A stretch of DNA of 57,474 nucleotides, from assembly GCA_023300375.1 (NCBI GenBank), contig JALZWO010000090.1, forward strand, positions 1 through 57,474. The letters are read 5' to 3'. The first letter of the stretch is position 1. Each line of letters starts with the position of its first letter. The position numbers and the translations under genes were made by a program. Positions 1-8,543 of the stretch are shown piece by piece. Under the pieces are notes generated by a model. The model saw only the letters and a program-made list of their open reading frames with translations. It had not been told where the DNA came from and did not search any database. The stretch comes from Granulosicoccus sp. (GTDB taxonomy: Bacteria; Pseudomonadota; Gammaproteobacteria; Granulosicoccales; Granulosicoccaceae).

Positions 1-87
1 GCTCTCTCATCAAATTAATAACAAATTGGTCACAACCAGATTTTTAATCGTTGCAACATAGCCATTGCAAACATCACGTACTGAAGA

Positions 88-248
88 CCAAACACCAAAC
101 ACCAAAGGCCAAAAACCAAAAACCAAAAACCAAAAACCAAAAACCAAAGACCATGCGCCATCCGGCATCCGGCATCCGGCATCCGGCATCCGCCATCCGT
201 AATCCGTAATCCGTAATCCGTAATCCGTAATCCGTAATCCGTAATCCG
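88..248. repeat. Heteromorphic 7-bp tandem array, 23 units in one register
   Basis: Starting at 88 the sequence divides without a break into 23 heptamers: CCAAACA x2, CCAAAGG, CCAAAAA x5, CCAAAGA, CCATGCG, CCATCCG, GCATCCG x4, CCATCCG, TAATCCG x7. The unit changes gradually along the array, but the 7-bp register never breaks. It resembles the short heptanucleotide tandem repeats (STRR) described in cyanobacteria. Open frames through it encode only heptapeptide-periodic low-complexity sequence and are not believed to be genes. Confidence 0.9.
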
Positions 249-512
249 CCAATCATTAAGAACAACAGGATGCCTGTCAATATTTTGAACCTCATCATAA
301 AACTCTGGCAAGTTACTGCTTCATTTGATAGGGTCTAATGAGGGTTGGTATCTGACAACAACTTGAGGCATTGATGCAAGTCAGGCTTTACACCAGAATC
401 CTGATTCATCCTTTCCCTGCTCTACAGGTATTACCAGTTGCCGGCTATATAACAACCCGAAACTGATAACCAATAATAATTCCATGAATGTATAGGAATA
501 GAGGAGAAAGAA
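249..512. other. Non-coding leader before the propeller dehydrogenase gene
   Basis: No convincing gene lies between the heptad array and the gene starting at 513. The stretch is moderately AT-rich and should contain the promoter of that gene, but no clear -35/-10 pair stands out. A strong Shine-Dalgarno (AGGAG) sits six bases before the ATG at 513. Positions 1-87 also hold nothing recognised. Confidence 0.5.
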
Positions 513-1751
513 ATGAAATTCATCATGACAGCGGTCGCTGCCTGCACCCTACTATCGGGTACAGTATTGGCTCAAACGAACCTTGAAAAACTCGGCGCGT
601 TTAAAGTCACAGGCACTAAAGAACACATCGTTATCGACCAGAGTGAAGAGGCAGGCGCATCCATTCGTTCTGTGCTGGAGGGCATATCATTACCTGAAGG
701 ATTCAAGATAGAACTCTACGCTTTGGTACCCGATGCAAGGCACATGGCCATGGCTCCACAAGGCACGGTACTGTTTGTTGGCACCAAAAAAAATAAGGTG
801 TGGGCGGTGATGGATCGCAACCGAGACAGAGTAGCCGATGACGTTAAAGACTTTGCGCCTTCGTTAGAGTTCGATGTTCCTAACGGCGTCGCTTTTTCAA
901 AAGACGGCTTCTTGTTTATTGCAGAACGCAATCGCGTAATGATGTACCCAGCTGCAGAGTTTTTTCACGAAAGCCCCGATGTGGTCGCTGTTCCTATCGT
1001 GCCCCAAGGTGAGCTAATCCCGGTAGAGGAAGAAAGCTTTAACCATACCGCCAGAGTGGTCAAAGTGGGTCCAGACGATAAGTTGTACATATCACTCGGG
1101 CAACCCTTCAACGTAGCGCCTGCTGAAAAACTCGATTTGTATAACGAGACAGGCATTGGCGGCATCATCCGTATGAACAGAGACGGCTCTGAACGAGAGA
1201 TTTATACTTATGGGGTGCGTAATTCAGTAGGTCACGACTTTCATCCCGAAACCGGTGAGCTCTGGTGGACAGACAACCAGGTGGATGGCATGGGCGACGA
1301 CATCCCGCCTGGTGAAATTAATCGCCAAACAGAAATGGGACAGCATTTTGGGCATCCTTGGTTCGGTGGAGGAGCAGTGCGAACTGCCGATTATGATGGC
1401 CAAGACATCCCCGTTGATGTCATCATGCCTGCATCAGAAACGATTGCACACGCAGCAGATCTGGGAATGACGTTCTATTCAGGCAACATGTTTCCAGCAA
1501 AATACAAAAACGCTATTTTCTCAGCCCAACATGGGTCTTGGAACAGAACCACACCCGTTGGTGCTCGCGTTATGGTGACTTTTATCGACGGTGAAGGTAA
1601 TGCATCCACAGAGCCCTTCGCTGAAGGATGGATTGATGAGAACGGCGAATACGATGGCCGGCCTGTTGACGTTGCGCAAATGAAAGACGGCTCCATTCTG
1701 GTGTCTGATGATTTTGCCAATGCGGTTTATCGAATTTCCTACTCTGAGTAA
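513..1751 (+). CDS. Exported glucose/sorbosone dehydrogenase-like beta-propeller protein
   Basis: The 412-residue product starts with a signal peptide (about residues 1-20, ending in VLAQ). The rest resembles PQQ-dependent soluble glucose dehydrogenase / L-sorbosone dehydrogenase six-bladed propellers: a GFKIELYA entry strand, FNHTARVVKVGPDDKLYIS in the middle, then GVRNSVGHDFHP with WWTDN, and a late GRPVDVAQMKDGSILVSDD strand. Family members oxidise sugars or aldoses in the periplasm. Substrate and PQQ binding cannot be judged from motifs alone. The ATG at 513 has a strong AGGAG six bases upstream. A small exported cytochrome c follows 164 bases downstream and could accept its electrons. 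A non-enzymatic propeller is the main alternative. Confidence 0.85.
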   Translation: MKFIMTAVAACTLLSGTVLAQTNLEKLGAFKVTGTKEHIVIDQSEEAGASIRSVLEGISLPEGFKIELYALVPDARHMAMAPQGTVLFVGTKKNKVWAVMDRNRDRVADDVKDFAPSLEFDVPNGVAFSKDGFLFIAERNRVMMYPAAEFFHESPDVVAVPIVPQGELIPVEEESFNHTARVVKVGPDDKLYISLGQPFNVAPAEKLDLYNETGIGGIIRMNRDGSEREIYTYGVRNSVGHDFHPETGELWWTDNQVDGMGDDIPPGEINRQTEMGQHFGHPWFGGGAVRTADYDGQDIPVDVIMPASETIAHAADLGMTFYSGNMFPAKYKNAIFSAQHGSWNRTTPVGARVMVTFIDGEGNASTEPFAEGWIDENGEYDGRPVDVAQMKDGSILVSDDFANAVYRISYSE

Positions 1752-1771
1752 TTAGCCACCACTAACAGCTG

Positions 1772-1814
1772 GACTATTCACACCGTTCAATGAGTCGTTA
1801 AACAGTGAATAGTC
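1772..1814. terminator. Inverted repeat after the propeller dehydrogenase gene
   Basis: Ten-base perfect arms GACTATTCAC (1772-1781) and GTGAATAGTC (1805-1814) flank a 23-base loop, 20 bases past the stop codon. There is no T-run, so this may be a processing or attenuation hairpin rather than a true intrinsic terminator. Confidence 0.4.
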
Positions 1815-1921
1815 TAGCCTGATGCAAGTACATGGCATTGCCAATAACTCACATCGATTTTTAAGGGCTTGTCCATTGCATTATATGAAATGGTACTACG
1901 CTCAAGAACACGAACATGCCT

Positions 1922-2251
1922 ATGAAAGCACTCACCTTGTCCATCGCCGTTGCCGTCTTAAATCTTGGGCAACTACCCACAGCACTGGCTGCAGATCCTG
2001 TTAAGGGTCAAGAGTTGTCTCGTCAGTGCAGTGTGTGTCATGGTAAAACCGGAGTGGCTAATGACCCAGAAGTGCCTCACTTGGCTGGGCAGTCGGCTTT
2101 TTATCTTGAAAAAAGTTTAAAAGACTACCGCTCAGGTGCTCGTCAGGATCGCCGGATGACACTCATGGCGGCCAATCTGTCAGATTCTGACATCAAAGAT
2201 ATTGCCGCCTGGTATGCCTCTTTTCTGCTGGAGGTCACTGTCCCCGAGTAA
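1922..2251 (+). CDS. Small exported class I c-type cytochrome
   Basis: The product has a signal peptide (KALTLSIAVAV...ALAAD) followed by one heme site, CSVCH, and the downstream pattern of class I cytochromes (VPHLAGQ, then an MTLMAANLSD segment that likely supplies the axial Met, then an IAAWYA helix). At about 109 residues it is a single-domain periplasmic electron carrier. The ATG at 1916 is also in frame; 1922 (MKAL) gives the more usual signal-peptide start. Its position right after a sugar-dehydrogenase-like gene suggests the two work together, which is an inference from location only. Confidence 0.88.
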   Translation: MKALTLSIAVAVLNLGQLPTALAADPVKGQELSRQCSVCHGKTGVANDPEVPHLAGQSAFYLEKSLKDYRSGARQDRRMTLMAANLSDSDIKDIAAWYASFLLEVTVPE

Positions 2252-2323
2252 GTCCTATGAGCGTTGGCTTTTCGCGTGATGCGCGAATACAATAGCGAAT
2301 CACTTAAACAGGCAACAACGCTA

Positions 2324-2995
2324 ATGGCTGAAGATATGTCGGGCTGGCAACCCAGGCCACGCCCTGCTCGCGTAATCACACACGGGCGTTATGTTGACCT
2401 TGTGCCACTCAACATGCATGAACACGCACAAGCACTGTTTGAGGCGTCTAGTGTGGCAGATGCCGGCACACGATTTACTTGGTTGCCAGAAGTACCGCCT
2501 ACAACGCTAAATGAATTTCGTGTTTGGATGGCGAAAAGCGTTGCCAGTGAAGACCCCCTCTTCTTTGCAGTGATTGATAAAGCCAGTGGTAAAGTAGCCG
2601 GTCGCCAAACTTTAATGCGTATTGATGCTGACAATGGAGTGATCCAGATAGGCAACATCTATTGGGGACCTATGATTGCTCGCCAGCGTGGCGCCACAGA
2701 GGCGTTATACCTTGCCGCCCAATACGTATTTAATGAGCTGGGTTATAGGCGCTTTGAATGGAAGTGCAATAACGATAATGTACCGTCGAAGAGGGCTGCA
2801 TTACGCTTCGGGTTTGAGCATGAAGGAATTTTTCGCCAACATCGTATTGTTAAAGGGTTGAGTCGCGATACAGCCTGGTTCTCTATTCTGGACAAAGACT
2901 GGCCCGCCCTGCGCAAATCATTTGAAGCTTGGCTGCAGCCTGACAATTTTGATGCCGAAGGTGTTCAGAAAAAACGGCTGCAAGATTGTAGATAA
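2324..2995 (+). CDS. GNAT N-acetyltransferase, RimJ/RimL type
   Basis: About 223 residues. It matches the ribosomal-protein/small-molecule acetyltransferase branch: a VDLVPLNMHEHAQALF N-terminal strand-helix, GNIYWGPMIARQRGATEAL as the acetyl-CoA loop, then the YVFNELGYRRFEWKCNNDN strand and SKRAALRFGFEHEGIFRQH, the classic end of this family. Substrate unknown. Start is uncertain: ATGs at 2279, 2324 and 2336 and a TTG at 2264 are all in frame; the conserved part begins with WQPRPRP just after 2336, so a start at 2324 or 2336 is preferred. A second GNAT gene follows after 29 bases. Confidence 0.85.
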   Translation: MAEDMSGWQPRPRPARVITHGRYVDLVPLNMHEHAQALFEASSVADAGTRFTWLPEVPPTTLNEFRVWMAKSVASEDPLFFAVIDKASGKVAGRQTLMRIDADNGVIQIGNIYWGPMIARQRGATEALYLAAQYVFNELGYRRFEWKCNNDNVPSKRAALRFGFEHEGIFRQHRIVKGLSRDTAWFSILDKDWPALRKSFEAWLQPDNFDAEGVQKKRLQDCR

Positions 2996-3024
2996 CGCGC
3001 ATCAGCCACTAGAGAAGCACAGCT

Positions 3025-3483
3025 ATGACCACACAAAAGACGTACATCATCCGACCCGTCGAATCTACAGATCGCAACGCGTGGGATTTACTCTATCAGG
3101 GGTACGCGCAGCATTACAAGGTTGCGCAAACCAGCCAGATGCGCGATCAGGTTTGGTCGTGGTTACAGGACCCGGCAGCAGAGTCGGAAGGGTTGGTAGC
3201 ACAAGCCCACGACGGGGCCGTGGTTGGTTTGGCACACTTTCGTCCCTTTGCTCGTCCATTGACAGCCAGCGTGGGCGGTTTTCTAGACGATCTCTTCGTA
3301 TCGCCTGAGCAGCGTGGACTGGGCGCAGCTCAGGCGCTTATAGACGGCGTAAAAAGTGTTGCACTTGAACGGGGTTGGACGGTGGTTCGCTGGATAACCG
3401 CTAACGACAACTATCGTGCGCGTGGTGTGTACGATCAAGTGGCAACACAAACCCAGTGGGTGACCTACGATATCTCGCTTTGA
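3025..3483 (+). CDS. GNAT N-acetyltransferase, RimI-like
   Basis: The product is a 152-residue single GNAT domain. The N-terminus IIRPVESTDRNAWDLLYQGY, the strand FLDDLFVSPEQRGLGAAQAL (motif A, acetyl-CoA pyrophosphate loop) and the C-terminal TANDNYRARGVYDQV segment are diagnostic. Substrate not predictable. It lies 29 bases after another GNAT gene of a different subfamily, so the two are probably co-transcribed. Little Shine-Dalgarno signal is visible before the ATG. Confidence 0.88.
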   Translation: MTTQKTYIIRPVESTDRNAWDLLYQGYAQHYKVAQTSQMRDQVWSWLQDPAAESEGLVAQAHDGAVVGLAHFRPFARPLTASVGGFLDDLFVSPEQRGLGAAQALIDGVKSVALERGWTVVRWITANDNYRARGVYDQVATQTQWVTYDISL

Positions 3484-3535
3484 TACTCTAGCCACAAGAC
3501 TCACAAGCCGCAAGGTCAATGCAGAGCGAAAAAAA

Positions 3536-3589
3536 CAAACAAAACAAACAAAACAAACAAAACAAACAAAACAAACAAAACAAACAAAA
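3536..3589. repeat. Perfect 9-bp tandem repeat (CAAACAAAA x6) abutting a start codon
   Basis: Six identical copies of CAAACAAAA end eight bases before the ATG of the acyl-CoA synthetase gene. No Shine-Dalgarno is visible between repeat and ATG, so the array forms the immediate 5' leader. Perfect identity suggests active slippage or recent expansion. Confidence 0.95.
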
Positions 3590-3597
3590 CCACTCTG

Positions 3598-5289
3598 ATG
3601 AACCACACAAGAATCCCCGTCAATAACCAATCACAGGTGTCAGGTGATACCCACGTGGCATTGTCCACTCATACCGTATCGGGTTTACTTAGCGAAACAG
3701 CATCCAGATTTCCAGACAGGGAAGCGGCCATATTTTTCGAACACAATGAACGATGGTCGTATCGGGAATTTGATGAGCGTGTAGATCAATTAGCAGCTGG
3801 TTTATCCAAGCTGGGCCTGCAGTGTGGTGATCGACTGGGTATCTGGGCACCTAATTGCCCTGAATGGCTGCTTACGCAATTTGCCACTGCGCGTCTGGGG
3901 ATAATTCTGGTGAATATAAACCCCGCCTACCGGCTGAACGAGCTTAGCTTTGCATTAGAAAAAGTAGGTTGCCGCGCCTTAATCACAGCAGAGCAATTTA
4001 AAACATCAAACTACTTGGGCATGTTAAATGAACTGCTACCCGAGCTGCAAACATCGGTTGCCGGGCACGTAAACTCAAAGCGCTTACCCGCTCTTGAGAT
4101 GATCATAAAAATGGGTGACTCAGCCTCTGCAGGCATGCTGAATTTCAAGGATCTGTTAAAGAATCCAGCGGGCAACTATTACACCCGTGCCGACTATGTT
4201 GCGCCAGAGTTAGATTGTCACGACGCCATCAATATTCAATTCACTAGCGGTACAACAGGTATGCCCAAAGGGGCCACACTGACTCACCACAATATCGTTA
4301 ACAATGCGCGGCATGTGGTTGCCACAATGCACTTCACCGAACACGATCGCCTGTGTATCCCCGTGCCCTTCTATCATTGTTTTGGCATGGTGATGGGCAC
4401 ACTGGGCTGTGTCAGTACCGGTTCAACCATGGTGATTCCTTCAGAGGGATTTGACCCACTAAGCACATTAAAGGCGGTAAGCACCGAGCGTTGTACTGCT
4501 CTGTACGCCGTGCCCACCATGTTTGTGGCCATGCTAGAAAACACAGCATTTGACCAGTTCAATTTACGTACTTTACGCACAGGCATTATGGCAGGCGCAC
4601 CCTGCCCGGTTGAAGTTATGCGGCGTGTGCAATCGAGCATGCACATGAGTGAAGTGACTATTGCTTATGGCATGACTGAAACCAGCCCGGTGTCATTTCA
4701 AAGTGCAGTCGATGATCCCTTAGAAAAGCGCGTGTCATCGGTAGGTAGAATTCACCCGCATGTGACCGTAAAAATTATTAATGAAGCCGGTGACATTGTC
4801 CCAGTGGGTGAGCAAGGCGAGCTTTGCACGCAAGGCTACTCTGTTATGCAAGGCTATTGGGCAGAGGAGCTTCAAACGCGCGATTCAATAGACAACGATG
4901 GCTGGATGCATACAGGCGATCTTGCCACACTCGATGCGGATGGCTATTGCAAGATAACCGGCCGGCTCAAAGATGTGATCATCCGAGGTGGCGAAAATGT
5001 CTACCCCAAAGAGATTGAGGACTACCTTTATCTCATTCCGGGTGTGGCACAAGTTCAGGTGTTTGGCTTGCCCGATGAACGCTACGGTGAAGTGGTCTGT
5101 GCTTGGTTCGTACTGCAAGAAGGCGCTGTATTATCGGCATCGGATGTCACCGATTTTTGTAAAAATCAAATTGCCCATCAGAAGGTGCCCACCGTTATTG
5201 AGTTTGTCGATGTGTTGCCCATGACGGTTACAGGCAAACCACAAAAATTTATAATGCGTGACACCATGATAGAAAAACTGGGCTTATAG
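3598..5289 (+). CDS. Fatty acyl-CoA synthetase / AMP-forming acid-CoA ligase
   Basis: A 563-residue adenylate-forming enzyme, full length for the medium-chain acyl-CoA synthetase group. The ATP-binding P-loop FTSGTTGMPKGAT is near residue 214, YGMTETSP near 357, the hinge GWMHTGDLATLDADGY with GRLKDVIIRGGENVYPKEIE follows, and the C-terminal PMTVTGKPQKF carries the catalytic lysine. It would activate a carboxylic acid to its CoA thioester in the cytoplasm, probably for beta-oxidation. Chain length cannot be set from sequence. Its leader consists largely of the 9-bp repeat ending at 3589, so expression may depend on repeat number. Confidence 0.93.
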   Translation: MNHTRIPVNNQSQVSGDTHVALSTHTVSGLLSETASRFPDREAAIFFEHNERWSYREFDERVDQLAAGLSKLGLQCGDRLGIWAPNCPEWLLTQFATARLGIILVNINPAYRLNELSFALEKVGCRALITAEQFKTSNYLGMLNELLPELQTSVAGHVNSKRLPALEMIIKMGDSASAGMLNFKDLLKNPAGNYYTRADYVAPELDCHDAINIQFTSGTTGMPKGATLTHHNIVNNARHVVATMHFTEHDRLCIPVPFYHCFGMVMGTLGCVSTGSTMVIPSEGFDPLSTLKAVSTERCTALYAVPTMFVAMLENTAFDQFNLRTLRTGIMAGAPCPVEVMRRVQSSMHMSEVTIAYGMTETSPVSFQSAVDDPLEKRVSSVGRIHPHVTVKIINEAGDIVPVGEQGELCTQGYSVMQGYWAEELQTRDSIDNDGWMHTGDLATLDADGYCKITGRLKDVIIRGGENVYPKEIEDYLYLIPGVAQVQVFGLPDERYGEVVCAWFVLQEGAVLSASDVTDFCKNQIAHQKVPTVIEFVDVLPMTVTGKPQKFIMRDTMIEKLGL

Positions 5290-5630
5290 TCAGCTGTATC
5301 AATCCAGACTTGATGTAACACAGTGCAGGAATTGACATAACGCCAGTGACTGGAAAGCAATCGTTCAGATGTTGCCGAACAGGGCTCCCCTATCGGTCTC
5401 TGTTGGGCCCCAAGCAGACATACACACCCCCTAGTTGGAGAAGTGCGTAGTAAAACTAACGTTATAAAAAAATTAAGACTATCAAATGGGATTTTTACCA
5501 AAGCTATTAATCCTGTTGTTCTTATACTATCGCTGCTTATTAATCGATGCTCACAACTGGCCTGTTTCAGCTCCTAAAGTTTACGCATGTACAAATGGGT
5601 TATTGAGAGAACCGTTATAGAGAAATAGCT
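5290..5630. other. Intergenic region, no gene recognised
   Basis: About 340 bases with no credible coding sequence. The 3' half becomes AT-rich (around 5455-5530) and probably holds the promoter of the RCC1/FnIII gene. No riboswitch or tRNA fold was recognised. Confidence 0.5.
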
Positions 5631-5714
5631 ATGCTGACCAGAATTTACGAAAATATCCGATCTAAGAATTGCATTCTCGCCAAAGCATCGTTGTTAACTG
5701 GAAAATTGAGTCAT

Positions 5715-7967
5715 ATGAAATTTCACCAAACAAACAACATCAGTTCGACGCGACTGCCACTCGCTGCGGTGGTAGCGATGCTGCTGTTACCCGTAACAGT
5801 ATTTGGTCAAGAGCTAGGCGAGCCACTGTTAGGTCCAGAATTTCTTTCCGACACGGTTCAAATAGAACACAGTAGTTTTGCAAATTGCGCTTTACAAAAT
5901 ACGGGCAGAGTGTTCTGTTGGGGCATAGGATTGGGTTTGCCCAGCCCGTCTGAAAGTTTTATTTCTGATGCTGCTGGCTCTTCCACACTTAACGCTGCAT
6001 TGAACAATGATATTGCCAGCATAACGTTAGACGCCGTCCACCTTTGCGGCATAGGCAGGGAGTCCGGTATTGCTTGCGTGCCCGCCATTGGCCGGAATTT
6101 TAGCGCAAATGGTGCTGTGCAGTTTCCACCAGAGCCTGATGCGAGCTACCTTTCTATTTCAGATCTTGGGCGTTTGAATAGTGGATCAGTTTGTGCCATT
6201 CAAACTGACAACCGCGTTGTGTGCTGGGGCTCTACATTAATTGGAAATATACCGCCAGAGGCCGCTTTTCTAAAACAGGTTGATATTGTGTCCTCTCGCG
6301 CTTGTGGAATTGACTTAAACGACTCCGTGGTTTGCTGGGGCCGACCGACGTTAAACGCCGCAGGTGTTGATGCACAATTCGGCAACGTTGAAATAGCCAC
6401 GATTGGGCCAATCAAACAGATTTCGCTGAGTAGGTCGGGTGCGTGCCTTATCGACATGAACGATAGACTTGAATGTTTTGGTGAGATGAGCGGCTTTACG
6501 GATATCTTCTCAGAGGTGCCGTTATCGAGCATCGAGGTCGGTGGAACTTTCACGTTTGGCAATACAGATGGCCTATGCTATGAAACTACAAGTGGCGAAA
6601 AAGATTGCCAAGTCCTGACTTTTTCAGAAGACGGTACAAGCTCTGATTCTATTCTTTCACCCGACGCAGACGCACGATTAATTTCACCCAGAAATGGTGT
6701 GTGTTACATAACGGAAGATGAAACAATGAAATGTACTGTGCTTGGAGGTTCACCCGATCAAAATCAATTTCCAACGGCTCCGCAAAACCTGAGCTTCGAT
6801 CTTTTTTCAGATACGCAAGGAGAGCTCACGTGGGCACGTCCCAGTGTAGATCGTTCGGCAGATGACTTCGCTTTGGGTTATGAAATATTTCGAGATGGTG
6901 TACTCATCGATCGCTTACCTGTGGTTACTAGTTACTTCGATAGCAACACAAACCCCAATGCAAGCTATGAGGTTCGAGCCACTCGTGGCCTTATTGCCGG
7001 GACGTCATCGTTCGTCAACGCGGATGGCTCCGACGACTCTTTAATACCAACAGAGCCCTCTCCATCTACTCCAGTTCCCGCACCAACAACCCCAACGATA
7101 CCAAGTGATGGTTCTGGTGAAATTGGACTCACTGGGACGGTTTATTCATCCACTGCCCTTGAGCTCTTTTACAACAATGTTCAAGTCGGAAGCTCAACGC
7201 TCACATTCAACATCCTGCGCGACGGTGTTGTCATTCGCGAGAATAGCCCTGCAACAAGTCAGTTTCAAGGAGGGTTAGACGTGAACACAACTTACCTATA
7301 CGAAGTGCAAGCAGTGCTTGATGGCAACATCATTTCTACGGACAACATAACACTGACAACTTTCGATGACGGGAGTGGGCCGGTAGCTCCAGCATCAGAT
7401 GTCAATGTTATTCTGTCAGCCGCCGTGTATTCATCCTCTGCACTGGAGCTGTTTTGGAATCGTGCCCCAGTACCGAATGTGACCTACAACATCTTTCGGG
7501 ACGGTGAGTTGGTTCGACAGAATTCACCGGCGATAAGCCAATTCAACGGGCAGCTTCCGCCTAACAACACCTTTCAATATGAAGTAGTGGCGCTTCTTGA
7601 TGGCGAGGCGGTTGCATCCAGTTCGATAGTAATTGATACAAGGACCGGCACAGTCTCTGAACCTATTGCATCAGGGACGCAACCACCATCGCCAGGACCA
7701 CAACAGGGCGAAGTGGGTCCCATCGAATTAGCGGGCGTTGTCTACTCTTCCACAGCGCTTGAATTAATGTGGCAGCGCGCTGCAATACCCAGTGTGACCT
7801 ACACTATTTTTCGGGACGGTGAAATCATTAGAGAAAACAGCGCGGCGATCAGCCAATTTCAATCAGGCCTTTTACCGAACACACGTTATTTGTACACGGT
7901 AATACCTTTTGTTAACGGCATTGAGCAAGTGAGCGAAACGATAGAACTTTCTACACGCAGCTTATAA
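5715..7967 (+). CDS. Exported RCC1-like seven-bladed propeller with four FnIII domains
   Basis: From the ATG at 5715 the protein has 750 residues and a typical signal peptide (AAVVAMLLLPVTVFG, cleaved before QE); an in-frame ATG at 5631 would add 28 residues. The N-terminal half contains seven C-x9-C units, for example CALQNTGRVFC, CAIQTDNRVVC and CGIDLNDSVVC, several followed by WG as in RCC1/BNR blades. This fits a seven-bladed propeller with one Cys pair per blade. The C-terminal half has four FnIII-like modules, three of them with a YSSxALEL signature, joined by Pro/Ser linkers. No sorting signal or lipobox is seen. It is probably a secreted or surface binding protein. The modules recur in the genes at 36072-38663 and 48528-50252. 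Confidence 0.85.
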   Translation: MKFHQTNNISSTRLPLAAVVAMLLLPVTVFGQELGEPLLGPEFLSDTVQIEHSSFANCALQNTGRVFCWGIGLGLPSPSESFISDAAGSSTLNAALNNDIASITLDAVHLCGIGRESGIACVPAIGRNFSANGAVQFPPEPDASYLSISDLGRLNSGSVCAIQTDNRVVCWGSTLIGNIPPEAAFLKQVDIVSSRACGIDLNDSVVCWGRPTLNAAGVDAQFGNVEIATIGPIKQISLSRSGACLIDMNDRLECFGEMSGFTDIFSEVPLSSIEVGGTFTFGNTDGLCYETTSGEKDCQVLTFSEDGTSSDSILSPDADARLISPRNGVCYITEDETMKCTVLGGSPDQNQFPTAPQNLSFDLFSDTQGELTWARPSVDRSADDFALGYEIFRDGVLIDRLPVVTSYFDSNTNPNASYEVRATRGLIAGTSSFVNADGSDDSLIPTEPSPSTPVPAPTTPTIPSDGSGEIGLTGTVYSSTALELFYNNVQVGSSTLTFNILRDGVVIRENSPATSQFQGGLDVNTTYLYEVQAVLDGNIISTDNITLTTFDDGSGPVAPASDVNVILSAAVYSSSALELFWNRAPVPNVTYNIFRDGELVRQNSPAISQFNGQLPPNNTFQYEVVALLDGEAVASSSIVIDTRTGTVSEPIASGTQPPSPGPQQGEVGPIELAGVVYSSTALELMWQRAAIPSVTYTIFRDGEIIRENSAAISQFQSGLLPNTRYLYTVIPFVNGIEQVSETIELSTRSL

Positions 7968-7982
7968 CTGGAAAAGCTGCCC

Positions 7983-8173
7983 TATCTACGCGAAGGCAGA
8001 ATCCTCTAAAATACATCATCTGCGCGAAGACAGAGCCCACTAAGACACGTCATCTGCGCGAAGACAGAGCCCACTAAGACACGTCATCTCCGCGAAGGCA
8101 GAGCCCACTAAAACACGTCATCTCCGCGAAGGCAGTGCCCACTAAAACACGTCATCTCCGCGAAGGCGGAGAT
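7983..8173. repeat. 34-bp direct tandem repeat, five-plus degenerate copies
   Basis: Copies begin at about 7983, 8017, 8051, 8085, 8119 and 8153, exactly 34 bases apart after the first. Each contains CATCTCCGCGAAGGCAGAG or a close variant followed by CCCACTAAAACACGT. There are no unique spacers, so it is not a CRISPR array. The last copy runs into a perfect palindrome, suggesting the array grew from one arm of a REP-like element. Confidence 0.9.
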
Positions 8174-8225
8174 CCATGTGGGCCGAAGTCAATGCCAGCA
8201 TCAAGATTCCCGCCAATGCGGGAAT
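8154..8225. repeat. Pair of REP-like palindromes
   Basis: Two perfect 8-4-8 hairpins: ATCTCCGC/GCGGAGAT around GAAG at 8154-8173, and ATTCCCGC/GCGGGAAT around CAAT at 8206-8225. Half-palindromes of the second type recur at about 8236. These look like the widespread proteobacterial intergenic palindromes with a GCGGGAAT core. Either hairpin could also protect the 3' end of the upstream mRNA. Confidence 0.8.
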
Positions 8226-8382
8226 CACGGTTAAAGAGCCTACGCGGGAATGAGGCTTAAACAGCCTGTCCACGAAGCGACAGTGGAGGTTTCGATGAAG
8301 TCGTACGCTAGTTATAAAACCACTTGCTGGCCTTTTGCAACTAAAATCGTACACCTTGAAACTTCATGGCACACTATCTGAG

Positions 8383-8526
8383 CCAACACTCACGCCAACA
8401 CTCACGCCAACACTCGCGCCAACACTCACGCCAACACTCACGCCAACACTCGCGCCAACACTCGCGCCAATACTCGCGCCAATACTCGCACCAGTACACA
8501 CACCAGCGCACACGCCAGAGTACAAC
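8383..8526. repeat. 12-bp tandem repeat, twelve copies decaying rightward
   Basis: CCAACACTCACG (or ...TCGCG) repeats every 12 bases from 8383. The first copies are nearly identical, and copies after about 8467 drift (CCAATACTCGCG, CCAGTACACACA, CCAGCGCACACG). Because 12 is divisible by 3, all frames stay open and give repeats such as TLTP or SRQH; these frames have no other gene-like property. The array ends 17 bases before the start of the membrane protein gene at 8544. Confidence 0.92.
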
Positions 8527-8543
8527 CGGACACACAACCAAGC

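Noticed and set aside
10-311. Leftward frames of 74-93 codons across the heptad array
   Set aside because: They only translate the 7-bp repeat into heptapeptide periodicity and have no ribosome site or family.
3283-3630. Leftward frame with CFV repeats
   Set aside because: It reads the 9-bp array on the opposite strand and overlaps a GNAT gene.
7983-8173. CRISPR array
   Set aside because: The 34-bp repeats are contiguous, with no unique spacers and no cas genes in the window.
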